Source: a virus
Virus record (IMG/VR): IMGVR_UViG_3300032083_001839
Coordinates: 1-35,456 of that record
Length of the DNA stretch: 35,456 bases
Strand: one strand, 5' to 3'
Shown here: positions 1 to 5,739 of the stretch, piece by piece
How the letters are laid out: the number at the start of each line of letters is the position of its first letter
Numbering within the stretch: position 1 is the stretch's first letter
Program-made: the position numbers and the translations under genes
Notes under the pieces: model-generated
Databases searched by the model: none
What the model was told of the DNA's origin: nothing
The model's input: only the letters and a program-made list of their open reading frames with translations

Positions 1-428
1 CTATCGTATGCTCTGACAAATGGGGGCACAACTTCGGCACTCTTCCCAAGGCAGACGGTACTCCCTATGCCACTGAGAAGGGTGCTTTTCGTAACCACCC
101 ATGCACCAAGTGGGCGAATGAGTTTGTGAATAACTGGCAGTGGTTGCTTGCCCATGGACTTGCTATGTGCGATGAGTACACTGCTCGATATGGTAAGGTT
201 CACACCTGCCACAAGACCCTTCTAGCAGCAAAGGACATACTGCCTACCGCTGATCCTCAAGGACGCTCTGGGAAGCATCCTACGCCCTTTGCTAGGGCTA
301 TGCCCGATGAGTGGAAGTATGATGATACAATAGATACGTTTACTGCTTATAAGTTGTATATTGCATCTAAACCATGGGTGTGTGATAATTATATTCGTAT
401 TCCTGATCGTAAGCCTTTGTGGGTGTAA
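1..428 (+). CDS. Conserved phage protein of unknown function, 3' end only
   Basis: The frame is open from the left edge of the window, so the gene begins upstream; the GTG at 126 is internal. About 141 residues are visible. Recognisable blocks are NHPCTKWA, a WLLAHGLAMCDEYTARYGKVH stretch read in two parts (WLLAHGLAMCDEY, then TARYGKVHTCHK), and AMPDEWK followed by an aromatic-rich end (PLWV). These resemble a widespread uncharacterised phage family whose N-terminus, missing here, usually carries a KMxLE(S/T)AQ-type motif. A relation to pyrimidine-dimer glycosylase-like proteins is possible but I cannot show it. It precedes gp44 by about 47 nt, so it may be cotranscribed with the clamp-loader genes. 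The coding frame is secure; function is not assigned. Confidence 0.7.
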   Translation, partial: IVCSDKWGHNFGTLPKADGTPYATEKGAFRNHPCTKWANEFVNNWQWLLAHGLAMCDEYTARYGKVHTCHKTLLAAKDILPTADPQGRSGKHPTPFARAMPDEWKYDDTIDTFTAYKLYIASKPWVCDNYIRIPDRKPLWV

Positions 429-475
429 TGATGACATTCACTGGCACTTAAAAGACAAATTTATTATTGATTATC

Positions 476-1417
476 ATGAATGACTTTCTCTGGGTTGAAA
501 AGTATCGCCCTCAGACTATTGAAGAATGTATTCTCCCTGAGGATATTAAAAAGACCTTTCAAGATTTCCTAGATAAGGGTGAGATACCTAATATGCTTCT
601 TGCAGGTCCTGCAGGATGTGGAAAAACTACGGTAGCTAAAGCACTATGTAAAGAATTGGGGGTAGACTGTTATGTCATCAATGGATCCGATGAAGGACGA
701 TTTCTGGACACGGTTAGAAACCAAGCAAAGAACTTTGCTTCGACCGTATCACTTCAAGGCGTGGGAAAACCAAAAGTCATCATCATTGATGAGGCAGATA
801 ACACAACCCATGATGTACAACTCCTTCTACGGGCGAATATTGAGGCATTTTATAACAACTGCCGATTCATCTTCACCTGTAACTACAAAAACAGAATCAT
901 CGAACCACTACACTCAAGATGTGCAGTCGTTGAATTCTCAACTCCAGCGAAGTCTAAACCAAAACTCGCAAGTAGTTTCTTCGGAAGAGCTCAACAGATC
1001 TTGGATACAGAAGGTATTGAATACGATCAGAAAGTCCTTGCCCAGTTGATCAATAAGCACTTTCCAGATTGGAGACGTGTTCTGAATGAATTGCAAAGAT
1101 ATGCTGTTGGTGGTAAAATTGACTCTGGTATCCTTGCAACATTCTCTGATGTCAACATTGAAGGTCTTATGCGATCTCTCGCAGCAAAGAACTTCAAGGA
1201 GGTCCGTAAATGGGTCGTGAACAACTTGGACAATGATCCTGGTGTAATCCTCCGAAACGTCTATGATGCGCTTTATGAGCGCCTAGAGGGTCCATCTATC
1301 GCTGCAGCAGTCCTCATCATAGCTAAATATCAATACCAGATCGCATTCGTTGCCGATCAGGAAATCAACTTGCTAGCAGCACTAACCGAAATCATGGTAG
1401 AATGTAATTTCAAATGA
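476..1417 (+). CDS. 44: Sliding-clamp loader large subunit gp44 (AAA+ ATPase)
   Basis: With gp62 this ATPase opens the gp45 sliding clamp and places it on primed DNA for gp43. The order is textbook AAA+: an N-terminal WVEKYRPQT motif (residues 6-14), Walker A GPAGCGKT (44-51), Walker B VIIIDEAD near 100, a sensor-1 FTCNY segment, and the arginine-finger SRC motif (LHSRC) near 145. The C-terminal collar region follows. ATG 476 is preferred over the in-frame TTG at 467 because it places MNDFLWVEKYRP at the usual distance; there is no good Shine-Dalgarno for either. The 313-residue length is close to T4 gp44 (319). Its 3' end overlaps the next gene by 4 nt. Confidence 0.96.
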   Translation: MNDFLWVEKYRPQTIEECILPEDIKKTFQDFLDKGEIPNMLLAGPAGCGKTTVAKALCKELGVDCYVINGSDEGRFLDTVRNQAKNFASTVSLQGVGKPKVIIIDEADNTTHDVQLLLRANIEAFYNNCRFIFTCNYKNRIIEPLHSRCAVVEFSTPAKSKPKLASSFFGRAQQILDTEGIEYDQKVLAQLINKHFPDWRRVLNELQRYAVGGKIDSGILATFSDVNIEGLMRSLAAKNFKEVRKWVVNNLDNDPGVILRNVYDALYERLEGPSIAAAVLIIAKYQYQIAFVADQEINLLAALTEIMVECNFK

Positions 1418-1701
1418 ACGTAAAATTGATCCGTATGTGGTCTGGCGAAGATGTCGTTACAGACCTAGTTGATGAGACAGACAATTCTGTTGTCATCTGT
1501 AATCCTATTGTTGCTGTTCCTGCGGGAAATGGTCAGATGGGATTTGCTCCATGGTCGCCTATTCTCAAAGGAAAGGGTGAAGAGATCAATGTAACCAAAA
1601 AGTATGTGGTATACATTGCTGATGCTCAAGAACAAATTGTTGAGCAATACGAGGAAATGTTTTCTATCTTGAAAACTCCTAGCAAAAAATTGATTGTTTG
1701 A
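1414..1701 (+). CDS. Small Sm-like-fold candidate, paralog A
   Basis: A 95-residue protein starting VKLIRMWSGEDVVTDL, overlapping the gp44 stop by 4 nt (ATGA), so probably translationally coupled to it. It shares a pattern with the genes at 5118 and 5449: a hydrophobic opening with a (K/W)(N/S)GE/D-x-x-V turn, an NP pair, a proline-tryptophan or tryptophan-proline element (FAPW here), then a V-V/I-x-L/I strand, and a final QxxxxYExxF helix. The first half looks like a five-stranded Sm/LSm-type small barrel, but that is inference. No catalytic motif is seen. Its position between clamp-loader genes suggests a replication- or RNA-related accessory role. Confidence 0.8.
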   Translation: MNVKLIRMWSGEDVVTDLVDETDNSVVICNPIVAVPAGNGQMGFAPWSPILKGKGEEINVTKKYVVYIADAQEQIVEQYEEMFSILKTPSKKLIV

Positions 1702-1705
1702 ACAC

Positions 1706-2818
1706 ATGATTAAGACGGTATCCACTGATGATGCAGTTTGGGCTGCAGATGAATTCATCTCTTACTTTGAAAACCTCAATGGTATTGAGGACTATCTTCG
1801 CTATGTGAAGAAAGAAGTGCTTGATGGTATGTCTTCCGTGTCATCATTTTCTGAGGATATCTTCAACTTTGATATTCATCCAGAAGACATGGAATTTGCC
1901 ATGATTCCTGTTGGTAAAGGTGGACTTGATCAGAAGTACTATAAGAATTTACTTGCTGCTGTCTCTTCTCATAATAATGAATCAAATATTCCTGGAAGAG
2001 AACACAAGTGGATTGTTAAAGAGACTACGACTAATACTGTTGTTGGATTCATCCGCCTTGGATCTCCGACAATTAATTCCAAACCTAGGAATCTATGGCT
2101 TGGTAAGGCACCAGATCTTAGTCTGTTCAATCGTCATGCCTGTATGGGTTTTGTAATTGTTCCGACTCAACCTTTTGGATATAACTTTCTGGGTGGTAAG
2201 TTGCTTTCACTTATGTGTTGCTCTCACTTTGCTAGGGAGTTTATCAGTGAGAAATTTGAGAAAGATATTGCCTTATTTGAAACTACATCTCTTTATGGAT
2301 CAACCACATCAGCGTCTCAATATGACGGTCTGAAACCTTTTGTTAGGTATCGTGGTTTGACTGAGAGTAAATTTACTCCATTACTTCATGATGCTCAATT
2401 TCATAAGTTGCATGATCGTTTCACGTATCTGAATGATGGTAATCCTCTTACTGACAACAAAGCTTCATCTAAAAAAATGAAGCGTCAAACAAAGATGATT
2501 TCCATCATTAAAAACTCTCTCGATGATGCAGATAAGTTGACTCGTTTCAATGAAGTCATTGCAAAGGCATTTTCTCTAACAGAAAAGAAGAGATTCTATA
2601 CTTCTGAATTTGGTTATGAGAATGTTCGGGAGGTTCTATCTGGTCAAGAGGAGACTCTTCGCCGTGGACAGAATTGGGATAAGCATGACTTAGATAACAT
2701 TATCAAGTGGTGGAAAAAGAAAGCAGGTAAGCGTTACGAAAAACTCAAGTCTGAAGGTCGATTCCGTAGTGAAATTGAACTATGGACTGAGACTGATGAT
2801 ATTCAAATTATCCGATGA
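1706..2818 (+). CDS. DUF4338/DruA-like protein (tentative)
   Basis: A 370-residue protein with no transmembrane segment or signal peptide. The central region has an NLWLGKAPDLSLFNRH segment, then a PTQPFGYNFLGGKLLSL block, then FETTSLYG with SQYDGL and YRGLTES. This order (WxG, R-rich helix, hydrophobic strand, GGKLL, ETTSLYG, Y-x-GL, LG-x-T) matches my memory of DUF4338 proteins, the family that includes DruA of the Druantia defence system. DruA has a weaker version of the same blocks. The C-terminal third is lysine-rich with a WWKKKAGKRYEKLK tract, which could bind nucleic acid. ATG 1706 is chosen over TTG 1694, which would overlap the upstream stop. It sits between gp44 and gp62, where T4 has nothing. 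The gene is certain; the family assignment is moderate. Confidence 0.6.
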   Translation: MIKTVSTDDAVWAADEFISYFENLNGIEDYLRYVKKEVLDGMSSVSSFSEDIFNFDIHPEDMEFAMIPVGKGGLDQKYYKNLLAAVSSHNNESNIPGREHKWIVKETTTNTVVGFIRLGSPTINSKPRNLWLGKAPDLSLFNRHACMGFVIVPTQPFGYNFLGGKLLSLMCCSHFAREFISEKFEKDIALFETTSLYGSTTSASQYDGLKPFVRYRGLTESKFTPLLHDAQFHKLHDRFTYLNDGNPLTDNKASSKKMKRQTKMISIIKNSLDDADKLTRFNEVIAKAFSLTEKKRFYTSEFGYENVREVLSGQEETLRRGQNWDKHDLDNIIKWWKKKAGKRYEKLKSEGRFRSEIELWTETDDIQIIR

Positions 2819-3474
2819 CTGGTTTTGATTTTGATTATGATTCGACTTGGATTTCAAGTCCTGGATACTTAACCTGTAAGCTTCCTGAAATAGTAAGAAA
2901 TGAATTATCAGAAACTCTTGATAATCTTCAGAGTGGTAAAGATTCTTTTTGTATGTCCTTAGCTGGACACAATGAAAAGGAATGTAGACTTCCAATAACA
3001 CCCCATTTGAAATATCTTGCAGAGTCTTTATCTAAAGAATATGGAAAGGTTTTTGGCAAAAACTTATTCAATGTTTTTGATAGTGGTGATCAAGATTATG
3101 ACTTTAATCTTTCCAGAGTCTGGGTAAATTATTCAAAGAAATATGATTTCAATCCAATTCATAATCATACTGGAGTCTTTAGTTTCGTTATTTGGGTAAA
3201 GATTCCATATGATCTGGACGATGAATTAGGAGTCTATTTTGATAGAGTAAACGATAGTGAGAATGCAACCTCACTATTTCAATTTACTACGATTGAACCT
3301 TTTGGTTCATTGAATAATGAAAAAGTGTTAGTTGATAAGTCTTATGAATGGACAATGATGCTTTTTCCATCAGCAATGATGCATCAAGTTTATCCATTTT
3401 ATACAAGTGATCAGTTTAGAGTTTCCGTTTCTGGAAACATTTATTATTCTATGAGAGATAACAATGAAATGTGA
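2815..3474 (+). CDS. 2-oxoglutarate/Fe(II)-dependent oxygenase-like protein
   Basis: A 219-residue double-stranded beta-helix protein. The proximal metal motif is HNHTG (PIHNHTGVFSFVIW), followed by an acidic strand, a distal histidine in SAMMHQVYPF, and the 2OG-binding arginine in FRVSVSGN. This spacing fits the 2OG-FeII_Oxy_5 type (TIGR02466-like) oxygenases common in cyanophages; the substrate is not predictable. It overlaps the previous gene by 4 nt (ATGA), and the next small gene starts inside its last 11 nt. It is one of five or six proteins of this fold in the window. Hydroxylation of a protein, nucleotide or small metabolite is possible. Confidence 0.75.
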   Translation: MTGFDFDYDSTWISSPGYLTCKLPEIVRNELSETLDNLQSGKDSFCMSLAGHNEKECRLPITPHLKYLAESLSKEYGKVFGKNLFNVFDSGDQDYDFNLSRVWVNYSKKYDFNPIHNHTGVFSFVIWVKIPYDLDDELGVYFDRVNDSENATSLFQFTTIEPFGSLNNEKVLVDKSYEWTMMLFPSAMMHQVYPFYTSDQFRVSVSGNIYYSMRDNNEM

Positions 3475-3604
3475 AGTCACCCTATTCAAAGTGGGCACTG
3501 TGTTCAAAGAACAAGTAATAGCTCGTGATTATGAAGATGCAAAAAGGGTTGCTATTGCAAGAAACCCTGGATCAACAATTGTCTCTGTTACCGCTAAATT
3601 TTAA
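3464..3604 (+). CDS. Conserved small cyanophage protein, 46 aa
   Basis: ATG 3464 opens a 46-codon frame to TAA 3602-3604, starting inside the last 11 nt of the oxygenase gene. It reads MKCEVTLFKVGTVFKEQV, then IARDYEDAKRVAIARNPGS and a TIVSVTAKF ending. This is a compact beta-alpha-beta type layout: two strands, an alanine-rich helix, a final strand. I recall near-identical small proteins in other T4-like cyanophages at this location. It has no metal-binding or catalytic residues. Function is unknown; position next to gp62 suggests coexpression with the clamp loader. Confidence 0.75.
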   Translation: MKCEVTLFKVGTVFKEQVIARDYEDAKRVAIARNPGSTIVSVTAKF

Positions 3605-3606
3605 TT

Positions 3607-3987
3607 ATGGAATTGAAGGATTGGCTAAACTCTATCAACTTCAACAAAAACAATCTTGTCGAAGAAGATCCAGACTGCATCAGTAAATATCCTCCATTTA
3701 TTGTAAACAAGTGTTTGTCTGGTGAACTTGACTCTCTGATGTATGCAAATGAAATGAATAAACTTCATTTCTTACCAAAAAAGTTACAGTATGACTTTCT
3801 TCTAAATAGTCTCAGAAAGCGAAAGAGATTTTCTCCTTGGCTTCGTAGAGAAGATATCAAAGATCTTGAATGTGTCAAATCTTACTATGGTTATAGTAAT
3901 GAAAAAGCACTCCATGCTTTGAAGATTCTGTCTAAAACACAGATCGATTTTATTAAATCCAAACTTGAGACTGGAGGAAAACAGTGA
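3607..3987 (+). CDS. 62: Sliding-clamp loader small subunit gp62
   Basis: A 126-residue protein matching the short cyanophage form of gp62 (T4 gp62 is longer, 187). It begins MELKDWLNSINFNKNNL, has YPPFIVNKCLS near residue 28, FANEM-like YANEMNKLHFL, KKLQYDFLLN, and the basic KRKRFSPWLRRED block near 75. It has no ATPase motifs, as expected: gp62 is the structural subunit that completes the gp44 ring. It ends by overlapping regA by 4 nt (GTGA). Three genes separate it from gp44, unlike T4, where 44 and 62 are adjacent. The assignment rests on recognised motifs and synteny. Confidence 0.9.
   Translation: MELKDWLNSINFNKNNLVEEDPDCISKYPPFIVNKCLSGELDSLMYANEMNKLHFLPKKLQYDFLLNSLRKRKRFSPWLRREDIKDLECVKSYYGYSNEKALHALKILSKTQIDFIKSKLETGGKQ
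3973..3978 (+). promoter_or_regulatory. Shine-Dalgarno site deciding the GTG start of regA
   Basis: GGAGGA lies 5 nt before the GTG at 3984, inside the end of gene 62. Its strength and spacing support the unusual GTG start and coupling with gene 62. Confidence 0.75.
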
Positions 3988-4424
3988 GCGTTATTAATGA
4001 GCCTGAAGTAACTTGGGCACCTGATCAAATGGTGCAGATTCTTCTTAATGAACCAGATGATTTTCTTAAGGTTCGTGAGACACTGACTAGAATTGGCGTT
4101 GCTTCTCGCAAAGAAAAAAAGTTATATCAATCTTGTCATATTCTGCATAAGCAGGGAAGATATTACATTGTTCATTTTAAAGAGCTCTTTGCTCTTGATG
4201 GAAAGAGAGCAAATCTGACCGTCAATGATGTGCAGAGACGTAATCGTATTGTACAACTTCTTGCTGATTGGGGATTGGTTTCAATTTGTGATGTTGAGAA
4301 AATTGCAAATATCGCACCTCTGAATCAAATCAAAGTTCTTGCTTATAAAGAAAAAGATGATTGGGAGTTAGAAACCAAATACAATCTGGGGAAACGTAAA
4401 AAACCTCAGGAATCTTCTGAATAA
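3984..4424 (+). CDS. regA: Translational repressor RegA
   Basis: RegA binds the start regions of early phage mRNAs and blocks their translation; in T4 its targets include genes 44, 45 and regA. The core is strongly T4-like: DDFLKVRETLTRIGVAS, then LYQSCHILHKQGRYYIVHFKE, an RRNRI helix, LADWGL, and a final WELETKYNLG. It has 146 residues against 122 in T4 RegA; the excess is a short N-terminal extension and a polar tail. The start is GTG with a strong GGAGGA site, overlapping gene 62 by 4 nt. A terminator follows 50 nt downstream, so regA closes this transcription unit. Confidence 0.95.
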   Translation: MSVINEPEVTWAPDQMVQILLNEPDDFLKVRETLTRIGVASRKEKKLYQSCHILHKQGRYYIVHFKELFALDGKRANLTVNDVQRRNRIVQLLADWGLVSICDVEKIANIAPLNQIKVLAYKEKDDWELETKYNLGKRKKPQESSE

Positions 4425-4474
4425 ATACTTGTGTGTCTTTTCGTGCGGCACACTCTACAATCGGAACACCCTAT

Positions 4475-4507
4475 AAAGAGGTTCGGTTATCACCGTTCCT
4501 CTTTTTT
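4475..4507 (+). terminator. Intrinsic terminator after regA
   Basis: AAAGAGG (4475-4481) pairs with CCTCTTT (4498-4504), and CGGT pairs with ACCG inside, closing a TATC loop. A run of six Ts (4502-4507) follows. It ends the gp44-regA unit just before the hsp20 late promoter. Confidence 0.8.
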
Positions 4508-4516
4508 ATTGTCGTG

Positions 4517-4525
4517 CTATAAATA
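4517..4525 (+). promoter_or_regulatory. T4-type late promoter upstream of hsp20
   Basis: CTATAAATA contains the full TATAAATA late box recognised by a gp55-type sigma factor. It lies 10 nt after the terminator and 60 nt before the hsp20 start, with no competing gene between. Confidence 0.65.
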
Positions 4526-4584
4526 AGTATGGATGCCTTCGGGGTCCACAAAACATAAACTCGCTTTTAAAGGAGCTAAGAATC

Positions 4585-5019
4585 ATGGGAAACCTTGCAC
4601 GATATACTGCTGCAGACCTGCCTGCGCTGATGGAGCGTATAAATAGGAATAGCATTGGAATGGATGAATACTTCGATAGATTGTTTGCTCTACACGAAAC
4701 AACAAAGAATTATCCACCATTCAATCTAGTCACCGTCAGTAATGTAGAATCGAGACTAGAGCTTGCACTAGCAGGATTTAAAAAGAAAGAAGTAAATGTC
4801 TACACACAAGACGGTAAACTCTTTGTCGAAGGACAAAAGGAGGATACCGAATCAGACACCACGTATGTCCATAGAGGAATGGCTCAACGATCATTCACAA
4901 GAACTTGGACACTGGCAGAGGATACGGAAGTTAGATCAGTTGAATTTGAGAATGGGTTGTTAACAATTGTTCTTGGTAGAATTGTACCTGACCACCATCA
5001 AAAGAAAGTCTGGTTCTAA
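4585..5019 (+). CDS. hsp20: Small heat-shock protein Hsp20 (alpha-crystallin domain)
   Basis: A 144-residue phage Hsp20. After a variable N-terminus with DEYFDRLFAL, the crystallin domain runs from about PPFNLVTVSNVESRLEL through LAGFKKKEVNVYTQDGKL and FVEGQKE, to RSFTRTWTLAEDTEV and the closing FENGLLTIVL motif. These are the standard beta-sandwich landmarks. An AAAGGAG Shine-Dalgarno stands before ATG 4585. Hsp20 is a core gene of marine T4-like cyanophages and is thought to act as a holdase chaperone, perhaps on virion or replication proteins. Bounded by a terminator plus a late box upstream and a terminator downstream, it is probably monocistronic and late. Confidence 0.94.
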   Translation: MGNLARYTAADLPALMERINRNSIGMDEYFDRLFALHETTKNYPPFNLVTVSNVESRLELALAGFKKKEVNVYTQDGKLFVEGQKEDTESDTTYVHRGMAQRSFTRTWTLAEDTEVRSVEFENGLLTIVLGRIVPDHHQKKVWF

Positions 5020-5044
5020 ATAAAGCATATCGTCGCCAACGATA

Positions 5045-5086
5045 GGGAGGTAACTGGCAAAATCCAGTTGACACCTCCCTTTTTTT
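5045..5086 (+). terminator. Intrinsic terminator after hsp20
   Basis: GGGAGGT (5045-5051) pairs with ACCTCCC (5073-5079), and ACTGG pairs with CCAGT inside. Seven Ts follow (5080-5086). The 3' arm region also carries the -35 hexamer of the next promoter. Confidence 0.85.
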
Positions 5087-5096
5087 CTGGTAAAAT
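5068..5096 (+). promoter_or_regulatory. Sigma70-type early promoter overlapping the hsp20 terminator
   Basis: TTGACA (5068-5073), a 17-nt spacer that includes the terminator's T-run, and TAAAAT (5091-5096). It lies 22 nt before ATG 5118 and would drive the Sm-like pair and gp43. Confidence 0.7.
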
Positions 5097-5117
5097 AAAC
5101 AGAGGTAAAATCGAGTT

Positions 5118-5516
5118 ATGAGTCTAAAACTTTTGCTATTAAAAAACGGAGATCAACTTGTCTCCGAGGTAAAGAGTGTAAAGGATGAAGATGGTAAGAA
5201 AGTTTATTCTTACATTCTTACCAATCCAATGAAAATTGAAGAGCAAGATGAAGATGATTTTCTTCTTGAAGGTGAGGAGGAAGTTCAAATTGCTGATGAT
5301 GAAGAAGAACTTACGCTATCAATGACTAGATGGCCTAGATTTTCAGAAGAAGATACACTTTATCTTTCACCAGATTGGGTTGTTACTCTAGTTAATCCAA
5401 TCCCACAACTAACTGAAATGTACGAGAATTACGAAAAAAATTATGTCAATGAAAAAGAATCAGGTCCTGTGCATCTTACTGAAGAATCTGGACCTAGTAT
5501 TGATCTCCAAGGTTAA
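5118..5516 (+). CDS. Sm-like-fold candidate, paralog B
   Basis: A 132-residue acidic protein. It opens SLKLLLLKNGDQLVSEV, has YILTNPMKIEEQ, an acidic insert (DEDDFLLEGEEE), MTRWPRF, and ends the domain with WVVTLVNPIPQLTEMYENY. It aligns by eye with paralog A at 1414 and paralog C at 5449, with the strongest match in the RWP...VVTLV...QL..YEN segment. A 17-residue polar tail follows. It is first after an early promoter and directly precedes paralog C and gp43, so early expression with the polymerase is likely. No function is known to me; a small barrel used in protein or nucleic-acid contact is a guess. Confidence 0.8.
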   Translation: MSLKLLLLKNGDQLVSEVKSVKDEDGKKVYSYILTNPMKIEEQDEDDFLLEGEEEVQIADDEEELTLSMTRWPRFSEEDTLYLSPDWVVTLVNPIPQLTEMYENYEKNYVNEKESGPVHLTEESGPSIDLQG

Positions 5517-5739
5517 TCAGTTTGATATTGATGCTCTATCTGGAGAAGCAGATACTGAATTAACTGATCCAGTTAGAATCCTATGTGAAGATGAAGAATC
5601 AGACTTTGAAAAAAGACTTGTTCGTTGGCCTGGAATCACAGACCAAAAAGTGCTTTCAATGCATTCTGATGATATACTAACTCTAGTTGAGCCAAACAAG
5701 CAACTGCTCACGGCATACGAAAACTTTATTAAAGAATGA
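5449..5739 (+). CDS. Sm-like-fold candidate, paralog C, overlapping paralog B
   Basis: The end is secure: LVRWPGITDQKVL and DDILTLVEPNKQLLTAYEN match the RWP and VVTLV...YEN blocks of paralog B. The start is uncertain. ATG 5449 (or ATG 5443) gives CILLKNLDLVLISKV, which aligns with LLLLKNGDQLVSEV of paralog B, so the N-terminus appears to be encoded in another frame within the last 68 nt of paralog B. A start further down, such as TTG 5500, would lose the first strand. The stop overlaps gp43 by 4 nt. About 96 residues. It is probably a tandem duplicate whose copies now overlap. Confidence 0.65.
   Translation: MKKNQVLCILLKNLDLVLISKVNQFDIDALSGEADTELTDPVRILCEDEESDFEKRLVRWPGITDQKVLSMHSDDILTLVEPNKQLLTAYENFIKE

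Noticed and set aside
4420-4427. AATAAATA at the end of regA
   Set aside because: It is part of the stop-codon region and is followed by a terminator, with no gene between.
4638-4645. TATAAATA inside hsp20
   Set aside because: It lies in coding sequence with no gene start at a suitable distance; a better-placed box exists at 4517.
5430-5445. A-rich stretch that could be a -1 frameshift site at the end of paralog B
   Set aside because: The downstream paralog is in the +1 frame, and the -1 frame stops at once, so no fusion product results.
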